Source of the DNA: Capitella teleta
Lineage: Eukaryota > Annelida > Polychaeta > Capitellidae
Assembly (NCBI GenBank): GCA_000328365.1
Contig: KB306459.1
Span: forward strand, 399,376-463,375
DNA: 64,000 bases
Reading direction: 5' to 3'
A program made the translations under genes and the position numbers. The notes under the pieces are model-generated. The model saw only the letters and a list, made by a program, of their open reading frames with translations, searched no databases and was not told where the DNA came from. Each line of letters opens with the position of its first letter. Position 1 is the stretch's first letter. Of this stretch, positions 11,834-21,213 are shown piece by piece.

Positions 11834-12829
11834 ATGGAGTCAACTACTTCTGGGGACCTATGGACACCTTCTATGGAGTTCCAGCCGCCTCCAATGCAGA
11901 TCTATCTCATCATACTATTCATTTGCCTTATCCTCGTCACGTGTTCTGCGAATGCTATCACCATTCTCTGCGTCAGGCGATATGAACCTCTTCAAAAAGC
12001 AAACAACCTATTCATCATTTCGTTGGCTGTGGCAGATTTCGCAATAGGCATATTTGCGATGCCCTGGATGGCAATGTATACGATATACGGGTATTGGCCA
12101 ATATCCCGATTTTATTGCATTATCTGGGGGATCGTTGAAGGTACCTGTAGCCCAGTCTCAATTGCAACAACGTGCTTCATCGCTTATGACAGATGCTTGG
12201 CTATTACTCATCCCTTACAATACGGAAGTCCAAGTCGAAAGAGAACCATTCTGATCCAAATTGGCGTTACTTGGCTTGTCACCTTATTGGCACAAGCAGC
12301 AGTTGGTGGAGTAGAAGCTATGTCAGATGAGCTTCCTGTTAATGAGTGCTTCGTCGTACCACATAATAACCATATTTTAATTGCAGTTATTGTCACGTTT
12401 GAGATACCAATTGTAGTGATGGTATTTTTGTACGCTCGCTGTTTGTATTACCTGCGAAAACGGCTCTTCAGGGTCGAACCAAAACCTGAGAAGCCACAAG
12501 CCCCAGCTCTCAGACCATCGCAAGTGAGCTCTGCAACAAGCAGCTCAGCGAATAACCCAGTGTTGTCAGCTGCACAGTTGGCCAAGAGACGTCAGTCGCA
12601 TGTGCGCAACATCCGCACTCTGGGTTTTATCATTGTCACTTTCCTATTTTGTTGGTTGCCTTTCAGTTCATTTTTCCTCATCAAAGCGTATTGTGTGGAT
12701 TGCATCTCAAATGGCTTGTACGCCTACTCATTCTGGGCGGGATATTTAAACTCTGCCATCAATCCTATGCTCTACTTTCTCAGCAACCCAAACTTCAGAA
12801 GGGCTTTTATTAAGTTGACCAAATTGTAA
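11834..12829 (+). CDS. Aminergic-like class A GPCR with altered binding and DRY motifs
   Basis: A 331-residue seven-helix receptor encoded in one exon. A splice acceptor (tcctacag, ending 11829) lies four bases before the ATG, so the 5' UTR is spliced and the coding region is intact. Class A landmarks are present: SLAVADFAIG in TM2 (D68 = 2.50), extracellular W-P and C95 (3.25) with W98 (3.28), CWLP in TM6 (273-276), the TM7 run FWAGYLNSAINPMLY (W301, Y304, N310, P311, Y314) and a short NPNFRRAF tail. The helix pattern resembles histamine/muscarinic-type amine receptors. Two key positions differ: the amine-binding Asp 3.32 is Glu (E102), and DRY is DRC (119-121). The third intracellular loop is short (about 50 residues). 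Ligand is unknown. It probably signals at the plasma membrane through G proteins. Confidence 0.85.
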   Translation: MESTTSGDLWTPSMEFQPPPMQIYLIILFICLILVTCSANAITILCVRRYEPLQKANNLFIISLAVADFAIGIFAMPWMAMYTIYGYWPISRFYCIIWGIVEGTCSPVSIATTCFIAYDRCLAITHPLQYGSPSRKRTILIQIGVTWLVTLLAQAAVGGVEAMSDELPVNECFVVPHNNHILIAVIVTFEIPIVVMVFLYARCLYYLRKRLFRVEPKPEKPQAPALRPSQVSSATSSSANNPVLSAAQLAKRRQSHVRNIRTLGFIIVTFLFCWLPFSSFFLIKAYCVDCISNGLYAYSFWAGYLNSAINPMLYFLSNPNFRRAFIKLTKL

Positions 12830-13067
12830 AAAGCTTACATGTTAAACTCTATTTTTGGATGTTTTCGTTTGTTGTGAAGAGAGAATTAGCAAATTTCCGA
12901 GCCAGAAGATGAGGCACGATCTACTTGTACCTAGTTTCAACACGACTCAAGAGCTACGTTTGTTTTTAACTTCATTGTGACAACTGATTACGGTGCATGT
13001 TGTTTCGAGTATACATTGTTTAGAAAAGAAATCATGTGTAATAAGATACACATTTGCACACAAATTC

Positions 13068-13084
13068 AATAAAATTCCAATAAA
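13068..13084 (+). terminator. Polyadenylation signals of the GPCR gene
   Basis: Two AATAAA hexamers 11 bases apart, 240 bases after the receptor stop codon, and no other gene between. Confidence 0.6.
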
Positions 13085-14691
13085 ACAAATGGAATTAACC
13101 TGGTTTATTTGGTGGAACAATTAGCAAGGTCAAAATTGAAACGTTCGAATTTCATGGTTAGATACATGTATTCCCAGTCCTCTAAGTGCTCTCTAACTCA
13201 CAAACAATGACACGTATATAAAAATACTTTTCGGTGCAATTTTCCCAGTGAAACTTTCCACAGTCCCCTGTGGGATGTTATTACAGCCCTGGATCAGCTC
13301 TCAGATAAGGTGATGAGACGGGAGGCGGGGAGGAACCTCTCTCAATCTTATCACTTCAAACTCAGTTTCAACCGATAGCTTTTGAAACAAGGACCAAGAG
13401 GGAATTTGATGAGCAAATTGATGGCGGACAGTTGATGACAGAGACAGGCAAGAAACCAACAATTTCGAACAAGCCATCATCATCATCGTAATCGTCGTTA
13501 TTTCGGCAGTAATACTCATGCATTGTGCATGGTTGCTGGTGGATTGTGGTTTCGATAATAAAAATATTGGCAGGTTCTGTTGATTACATATTCCGATTCA
13601 TAGACGTACTACATTCAACAACAAAAGTTAAGCACCATTCATATAACCATTGACCATTTGAACAACGAGCATTGTGCGTTAGGTTGGTTATACGTGTACT
13701 AGTACCTTGATTCTTCTATAAAGCAGCCCAAAATGTTAGATGATAACAAACTCCCTACATGCGGATGAATGCATGTAACTAATCTTACTAATGACCTACT
13801 CTCAAAATACAGTCTGTTCGGCAAACCCACTCCACTAAATTCAACACTTTCTACAAATCATACCTCACCTCCTAAGAGGCTTATTCCTATTTCCAGTATG
13901 AGCTGGATAGAGAAAAAACATAAAACAAAACAAAAACACACAAACAAACGCTCACTCACAGTGGGGATGTGGATGCGGGAGAATGTCCGGCTTATCATTT
14001 GCATAATTATCATTAACGGACGGCGAATTGTGCGGGTGAGACGGAGAATTATGTGGATTGGGATGGAGAATTGTGTGGAATTTGAATAATCGTTCATTAC
14101 TCGAGATATCCTGCATTGCTTATGTGCTGATAGCAACCAGTCCATCTGGCTATCACCCAGTGTCAACCATGTAGCTGTGGGTTGTGCAGTTCTCAAACGT
14201 AAGCTAGCAGTTTAACCACCCCAACACAGAATAGACCTTTTCGGCACATATTTTTGTTGTTAGAAATTGATTAAAACTACATAATGTAGATGGAATGTTT
14301 GATATAGTGTCACCAGTCGTTTGGATGTGATTCCACTGAAGCTTTACCGCTCATGGTAGAGAAATTACAATTTTCTGGTCTGGTCTGTCTGACAGGTGAG
14401 AGCGAATTGTGCGGGTGAGACGGCGAATCCTGGTTGGAATAAACATTGCAATGCGAACCATCGCCTGGGATGAACGAACGCAAATATATTGTCTTCAAAG
14501 GAATTGAACAATTATACCAAAACCTAAGCTCTCTCCATTTATAGTCTAGCAAGAGAACGTTAAAAGATTTTCAACTTGTAATATAACAATAAGAAGAGAT
14601 ATAACAGACTTTGGTGGTACCAATTAAACATTGAAGTATCAGAAATGCAAAACATGGTAATAGAAAATAAATATACTGGAAGGAGATTTTT
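13085..14691. other. No gene recognised
   Basis: Intergenic. A 20-base word, GCGAATTGTGCGGGTGAGAC, occurs near 14023 and again near 14402, suggesting a small dispersed or duplicated sequence. Reading frames here are short and without recognisable domains. Confidence 0.5.
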
Positions 14692-14697
14692 TTTATT
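14692..14697 (-). terminator. Polyadenylation signal of CCT5
   Basis: AATAAA on the minus strand about 50 bases after the CCT5 stop codon. Confidence 0.65.
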
Positions 14698-14745
14698 TCA
14701 TAGAAAACAGAAAGCACACACAATCACATTGTTAAGGAAAAGAGG

Positions 14746-17700
14746 TTAATGGCCTCCACTGCCGTCACCAGGGGCCCTGATGTCATCGATCTTGAGTATC
14801 ATCTTCACGACTTGGGTTGCCAGCATGATCTGCTGCTTCTTAGACAACAGCGTCTCAATTACATGTTGAGCCTTCATGTCTGAAAGCGCAAAAAACAGAA
14901 TGGTTAAAAAGTCATTTCCAAAATAATGGCTGACAGGGCAGTTATGCTGTACAATTCAATGACATAATGGGTAAGTACACAAGTCTGTTCAGCATGAAAT
15001 AAAATTAATTTCATCTTGTGAATCATATTCGAGACAAGGTAAATGCATCATCACAGACAAAAAGTTGGGAGTGTCAGTTTGTGTGGCTTAATCATCAAAC
15101 CACAAGTGACGACAATTGGTTATCAAAATTAGTGACAAGGAAAATTGCTATTATATACATATCATAATGATACACATCATAATGGAGAAGAACCTAGCAA
15201 CAAAAATAGATTTCATCAAAGAAATAGCCAGATAAGAAAACTAGTTTGAGGTGCAAGAAGCCTTTTCAGCATTAAAGAAAAAACTAATTTCATCTTGAAA
15301 AGAAATCATATTCAAGACAAGGTTAAACATCAGACTTAAATCAAGATTAAAAAAAATTAAAAATAATCAAATACTCAAAATATTCAAACAATTTCAAATA
15401 CACTGTATAATTATGGTGAACTAGAATAAAGCCTGTAATATCTCCAACAAATAACTCAATTAAGGAAAGGGAAAATCAAGGTTTCTATCACACTTGAGCT
15501 GAATGAGGTCATTTATATTTTGTCTGCGCAGCATGAATAAAATACTTAATGTCATCCCGTTAAAACATCATTTCAAAACGAGGTAAAACATCCTCACAGA
15601 CTTGAAAGGGAGCAATTTATGAAGAGCAAAAAGTTACAAGAATCTCACCATTTGTTCCTTTGTTCAAGCAGTCGATACCTAGAGATGGGTTCTTCTCCAA
15701 CACTTGTCGTGACTTCACTTCTGCCACCGTCTGAATAGGAGCCAAGCCACTGTTCTCAGCCAGGGCCAACGGGATGCTCTCCAGGGCCTCACTGAATGCA
15801 CGCATGGCGTATTGCTCCAAGGTTGAGATCTGTACGCAAAAATAAGTTCATGAAGCACAGATAACATGAAAAGATTACCAGTGCAATATGCTAAAATAAG
15901 CTACATCTGATCATTTCTATTTCAATGGCAAAATTACCAGCCTCTGATCACAACTGCTGCGAGTATTGAAACTATAGAAAGACAAGGATTCGCGTCCACA
16001 CAGTCCCACTGACAACAGTCGATTCATCGTCCAGAATGATTTCAAAATCACACCTTATCTGCCTCCTGTCCGACCGCAACAGAGCATGCAATTTCAGCAG
16101 CACCACCTCCGTACACAATGCGGTGGTCTTTCACCAGATTCCGGATAACACACAAAGCATCGTGAATACTGCGCTTGGCCTCTTCAATGATCTGCAAAGA
16201 AGAATAGCATTCAGATAAATCAATCTAAGCGTTTTGCAGCTTTTCCTGGTTGAGAAAGTGTCCTTTACAAGTCTGTTCAGCATTTAGGATAAATAATTAT
16301 TTCATATTTCGAATCATATTCGAGACAAGGTAAAAACATCACCACAGACTTTTAAGCTGATTAATAACTATGAATGGTCAGATTGTGACATGATTCATAG
16401 ATTCAACTGTCCTAAAATATCCATCCGATAACAGATTACCGTCTGAACGTCGGACAAGACAGAATGGAAAAGAGGAAATGCTCAATTAATTACATTCCAT
16501 AATTTCCAAAAAGCAAGCCACCAAATAAATATGCATAAAACAATAAATATAAAATAAAATAATGAATGCATTACTGTAACATGAATATTTTTTAATTGAG
16601 TCTGACTGGAGAAAATTAATTTCATCTTGGAACAAGGTAAAAACATCATCACACAATCGTTAAATTACAATTTTTTTGTTTGTGTTTCCAATATTCTATA
16701 TAACTTCCCCAATCAGGTCTACTGGGTGATTAGAGTGAATTGTGTTTGAAGACTCTATAATGATGCACCACTAATAACAAAACTGAAAACCACCCACCAT
16801 TTTGTTACCACCACGGATGAAGATAGTCACAGCGCGAGAGTTGTGGCAATCCTCAATCACCAACATTTTGTCCTTAGTCGTTCCAAAGCTCAACTCTTTC
16901 ACAACCCCAGCACGGCCCAATTTCTCTGCTGTTAGCTCACTAAATCGGGGTACAATACGACCTCCTGTTGCTATGGCAATAAGCTGTAGAATTAAAATGG
17001 ATAAATAAGAAATTTTCTCATGAGATGGGAAAAATATCAGCCCAGTTCTTAAGACTAAGAAGGTCTGCTCAGCATTTGATGAAATTTGATTTCATTTATG
17101 TGAATAATCATATTCGAGACAAGGTAATACCATCATCACAGACTCCAGGTGAACCATCACAAAAAGGGTGAGCAATTACCTCAATTTCTGGGCCTCCAAC
17201 CCATCGCACAGCGGGCAGCTCCCTCTGCAGAAGCAAGTGATTCGCCTCGTCATCAAAGCCCCACTGGCAGATCACAAGATTCGCTCCTGTGTCCTTGACC
17301 TGTGATGTAAATAAGTGAGTAAAATCTGATCGTCCAGGCAACAAGTAAGCAAATCACCTGCTGAACCATCTCTTCAAACTTCTCCTGTTCGTACTGACGC
17401 AGTTTCTTATAATCTTCAACACTGGTGACATCCAACTTGTGCTTGGTTTTAGGTTTAGGGGGCTCAAACGGGCAGGTGAGAATGGCCATCTTGGCATCTT
17501 TGACTTCCTGAGAAGAAACCATTACCATGGTGACTGCATTCATAGCAACCACATTACCCTGGGCATCTGAGGATGGCTGAAATCTTTGTCCACGATGACG
17601 CCCTTGACCAGGAGGGTTTCCTCCATTTGACCTCCAACTTTGCCTTCAACCTTGATCAGCTCAAAGTCTACGTCTTTTCGTTCTAGATCGGCCACAGCGA

Positions 17701-20690
17701 GGATGGCATTGACTGCAATCTCTGCCATTTGGCGATGGCATTTGTTGATGCTGAAGAGAAAGGAACTCGTGAATATTCACATGGTCATGATTAATGATTA
17801 ATAATGAATATTCCCTTTAATTTGAAGCAAGAGAAAACCACCATATTAATGATATTATGCACATTATTTCCTACTAGTTAGGATATGAAATGAATTAAGT
17901 GGAGATATCAGGCAGTAAAAAAAAATCATAAACAAAGGCTCAAGTCAGAAATATGAAATCAACTTAGCCGATCTGTCAGCGGACAGGGAACAGCGACAGT
18001 TGACGGCAAATACTGCAAGAGAACCCTGCAGTATTCAACGCACATCCGTCACTGATTTGACAACAAAACGATGCCAAACCCATCTGCCGACGTCAAAGCT
18101 CGGAGAATGGATCGAAATCTTCATCATTCAAAGCCTTATTTACCAACAGCTGAATATTCATATATGGCCACTGGTTGGCATTGTAAAAACAAGCAATCAC
18201 ACCATTGTAAATTGTCGATATAAATCACAGGGCATGCAGAGTTAGCAGTTGCCTATGTCCATCCAGACTACTTCGAGGATATCCTCATGACAACAAGCAT
18301 AAGCATGATTAAATATATCAAATTACAGCACTTTTCAATTTGAGGGAAATCAAGTCCATTGAGAATTGCATTGCTCAAATGGAGGATATCATCTCTTCAA
18401 CCCTACAGTGACCGAGCTCATGAACACCTCCGACCCCTTCAACATGGCAACATCTAGAAAAGTTATCCCTATACCAATATATCATTAATACATTATTGAA
18501 TTTCCATAAGATTCCTGAAAAAATTTGAATAAACACTGGACCAAAATCAACATTGATTAGCATTTCAATTGTTAACTACACCAAATATGGCAACAGATGC
18601 ATACGAGATGAGATGGCTCAAGTCAGAAATATGAAATCATCTTTGCCGATCAGCCAACGGACAGGGAACAGTGACAGTTGACGGCAAATACCGCAAGAGA
18701 ACCCTGCAGTATTCAACGCACATCCGTCACCGATTTGACACCAAAACGATGCCAAACCCATCTGCAGACGTCAAAGCTCGGAGAATGGATCGAAATCTTC
18801 ATCATACAAAGCCAAACTAAATTAATAAACAGAACAACAAAGCAATGTAACTTATCATAAATTAAAAAGACAATCTATGGATATCAAAAAGCAATTCTGA
18901 TGCTGCACTGTGTGATCTATGGGCAGCCTACTGTACGTAGCTATCACTAATATCAAAAAGCAGGTGCGCCTACATTTTGGAGCTCAGCGTCGTCATAGCC
19001 GTACGGATTAGAGGTTCAGGGTTTTCCAGATCAACAGGGAAGCTGTCGGCTATTCTGTCCAGTTCGTTGACTGCTGCCTGCGCCGCCATTTCGTATCCAT
19101 CTGCAACTCTGATTGGATGAATGCCTCTGTCAAGCAGCTGCTCAGCCTGCTCTAACAAAGCCCCAGCCAAAACTGTAAATATACAGCAAGTATAAGTAAT
19201 ATTGATAAAGCAGAAATTCAAAACAAAGAAATCAAGTGTTCTGTGTTCAGCATTGGAAAGAATGATTGATTTCATTTTGCGAATCATATTCGAGACAAGG
19301 TAAAAACATCATCACAGATTTTGTTGCAACTGAAAACCATAAACAGAGGTACTAACCAACTACGCCAGTGGTACCATCTCCAATTTCGTCATCTTGAGAT
19401 TTTGAAAGTTGTACGAGGAGCTTTGCGATCTGATGGTCGACATCCATTTGTTGGAGAATGGTGGCACCATCGTTGGTGATGGTCACATCGCCGTCTGAGC
19501 CAACCATCATCTTGTCGAGACCCTTGGGCCCCAGGGACGTGCGCAGGGTGCTGGCAACGGCCTTGGCGGCCAAGATGTGCGACTGAAACCAGACAGGGAC
19601 ATGATTGAAATGGCAAAGAGATTTCCTCAAAGTTAGCAATTTCTAAGTGCATGATGGGCCAGGTAACTATAACTAATAATCATAACTGACATCTTTACCT
19701 GGGGCGGGTTTTCCTTCTCGAACCAAACTGTGGTTCAGGTTACTGGTTAGGACTAAGTCTCAATAACATATGATGAGCACGAGAGATGAGACAACATCTC
19801 GCTAGTCTGACAGTGGAGTTTGTATGTCAAGCATTGTTGTCAAGATAAATATAACCAAGTCTCGTGTGATTTGAGAGGCACCAGAGTCCGGATACGCAAC
19901 TACAGCTGGATTCGGCTCTGATACATATTCAAGTTTAGTGACTCCGTGACTGTCACGGAAGTGGGATGTATGAAGGGAAAGGAGCTAATGACCCTTTTAC
20001 CTAAGGCTAAAGATAACTGTATGATTATTATAAATTAAATTATACTCTAATGAACAATCTCATTCACTTTTAACTTTAGAGTTTAGTCTCAATCTCATAT
20101 TTCATCATGATTTAATTGATTGATCATTCAATTTATTGACTAGACAATTAATTTCTTCAGTATTTATTCAAAAGAGAAAAGAAAATTACGTTATAATTGA
20201 ATGATCATTATCACAGCTAAATTTTGAACTTGAAAAGTTGGATCCTTGATCATTTTGATGTCATCGCCACGATGACATCAAATGATTTATTATAATCACG
20301 ATGATCGTGATCATATCAAGTCATCCCACTCCCAGCCATAATTTTAAGTAATAATTAATTCACTGAATTATTAATTGTTCAACTCAAAACTGTCGTTCAT
20401 ATGATTCAAATGAATCATCAATAATAAATACTAAATGGAAGCAAATTAACCCTAACTTTAATTAAATTGTTAAAGTATAACATTATTACATACAGGCATT
20501 TGCGGGACGTTCCAGATGCATGGCTTTGATGGTATTTATGACAAAGGGAACAGGCCATAGCCTGTCTCATAGCCGGCGTTCATACCTTCTGTGCGTCAAG
20601 ACCTGTCAATCGGGTTTGATTCTCCTGATCCCTCAAAATGAGGAATGGTCGTCCGAATTCATCGAACGCAAGAGATCCCATGGACGACAT
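14746..20690 (-). CDS. CCT5: T-complex protein 1 subunit epsilon (CCT5)
   Basis: Complete ten-exon gene encoding 543 residues (human protein 541). Exons: 20586-20690, 19357-19582, 18974-19172, 17558-17750, 17358-17507, 17180-17299, 16798-16983, 16054-16191, 15649-15829, 14746-14879. All junctions obey GT/AG, phases match and the lengths add to 544 codons. It is one of the eight subunits of the cytosolic TRiC/CCT chaperonin ring that folds actin, tubulin and other proteins with ATP. Visible motifs: [10 protein letters not shown] (69-78), the ATP-site GDGTT (103-107), [14 protein letters not shown] in the apical domain and VYGGGAAEI in the equatorial domain. The start [18 protein letters not shown] matches the family N-terminus. 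Two introns are very short (50 and 58 bases); the longer ones carry snoRNA-like sequences. The opposite-strand gene at 21214 begins 523 bases upstream. Confidence 0.97.
14981..15060 (-). ncRNA. Box C/D snoRNA-like copy 1 in CCT5 intron 9
   Basis: On the CCT5 sense strand: terminal stem GUCUGU/ACAGAC, C box UGAUGA next to the 5' stem, internal conserved core ACCUUGUCUCGAAUAUGAUU containing a C'-like AUGAUU, and D box CUGA next to the 3' stem. Length about 80 nt. Box placement, pairing and intron location are all as expected for an intron-processed C/D snoRNA. Confidence 0.75.
15261..15338 (-). ncRNA. Diverged C/D snoRNA-like copy 2 in CCT5 intron 9
   Basis: Same family as the copy at 14981. 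D box CUGA is kept, the C box region reads CUGAUGU and the terminal stem is weak, so this copy may be a decayed duplicate. Confidence 0.5.
15521..15604 (-). ncRNA. Diverged C/D snoRNA-like copy 3 in CCT5 intron 9
   Basis: The outer stem GUCUGUG with CGCAGAC is kept, but the C box is UGAGGA and the D box CUGC. The core is also altered (ACCUCGUUUUGAAAUGAUG). Likely non-functional or retargeted. Confidence 0.45.
16269..16351 (-). ncRNA. Box C/D snoRNA-like copy in CCT5 intron 7
   Basis: Terminal stem AGUCUGU/ACAGACU (seven pairs), C box region GUGAUGU (last base differs from consensus), conserved core ACCUUGUCUCGAAUAUGAUU, D box CUGA. The sequence just before the D box differs from the other copies, so the second guide may differ. 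Confidence 0.7.
16599..16656 (-). ncRNA. Short, partial snoRNA-like copy in CCT5 intron 7
   Basis: Keeps C box UGAUGAUG and the first half of the core (UUUUUACCUUG) but lacks the CGAAUAUGAUU part and a clear CUGA D box. Probably a deleted copy. Confidence 0.45.
17062..17147 (-). ncRNA. Box C/D snoRNA-like copy in CCT5 intron 6
   Basis: Terminal stem GUCUG/CAGAC, C box UGAUGA, core ACCUUGUCUCGAAUAUGAUU, D box CUGA. It sits in a 196-base intron and takes up much of it, about 80 bases from the 3' splice... side of exon 7, a layout typical of intron-encoded C/D snoRNAs. Confidence 0.75.
17937..18135 (-). ncRNA. Long C/D-box RNA candidate, copy A, CCT5 intron 3
   Basis: A 199-base unit that recurs at 18615 in the same intron (about 11 differences). 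On the CCT5 sense strand it starts GGCUUUGA, then C box AUGAUGA, and ends with D box CUGA followed by CUUGAGCC, which pairs with the start (GGCUU/GAGCC). Inside is a hairpin with a nine-pair stem, AAUACUGCA/UGCAGUAUU. This suggests a long box C/D snoRNA, but no known family is recognised. Confidence 0.55.
18615..18813 (-). ncRNA. Long C/D-box RNA candidate, copy B, CCT5 intron 3
   Basis: Second copy of the unit at 17937, same length and same end boxes. In the internal hairpin a U-A pair became U-G (UGCGGUAUU), so the stem is retained. The flanks of the two copies are unrelated, so the repeated unit has sharp edges matching the proposed RNA ends. Confidence 0.55.
19240..19321 (-). ncRNA. Box C/D snoRNA-like copy in CCT5 intron 2
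   Basis: Here the outer stem is UCUGUG/CACAGA where other copies have GUCUGU/ACAGAC: both sides changed register together, so pairing is kept. C box UGAUGA, the same core and D box CUGA are intact. It fills nearly half of a 184-base intron. Confidence 0.75.
20250..20318. repeat. Palindrome pair in CCT5 intron 1
   Basis: TTGATGTCATCG then CCA then CGATGACATCAA is a perfect 12-base-arm hairpin, followed about 15 bases later by ATCACGAT/GATCGTGAT. The arms contain TGACATCA, one base off the ATF/CREB consensus TGACGTCA. The surrounding 20090-20410 is rich in further short palindromes and may be the core of a small foldback element. Confidence 0.7.
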
Positions 20691-21213
20691 GGTGTCTGTC
20701 TGTGATGTTGAGATTCCCCGATGGAAGGTGCACAGTGGAGATATCGGCGGATTTTCAACGATGGTCTCCCGTGTTCACGCCGGAAGTTTTCAGAATCTTC
20801 TCGACGGAGCTAGACGCCGGAGGTTTCAACCGATGAAGTTTTGTTTTCGTTGTAACCGAAGCAGACAAAATAGTACTGAAGTAATTGGCATATATATCCT
20901 AGATAGCTACTTATAAAATATAATTTTACGAAAGAGAGTGATTCCATAATTTAATTCACTAAACCAAATATACTATTTTGTATGTTATACATCATTTCAT
21001 TTTGACAGCTCACAAAAGAGATCGCAAATTTCTATATATCAATGCGCATGGTAAAACGGTCCTCCAAGAAGGAAATCTCGTCGTGAAAGTCTCGCATTCG
21101 TGAATTCGCGTGATATCCGATGTAAACAAACGTTTTGTTGTTCTTGACGACGAGAAGAGAAACTTATTTATTATTTTTAGAGTTCAAATTGTAGGTCGCG
21201 CATGCCGTGAAGT
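20691..21213. promoter_or_regulatory. Head-to-head promoter interval, CCT5 and ciliary-type gene
   Basis: 523 bases separate the two start codons, which face away from each other. No TATA box stands out. The interval must hold both 5' UTRs and promoters; whether regulation is shared is an inference. Confidence 0.5.

Noticed and set aside
14981-19321. Reading the repeated CCT5 intron unit as related to the 5' end of 18S rRNA (CTTGTCTC shared)
   Set aside because: The match is in the same sense, so it cannot act as a guide, and it is only about eight bases.
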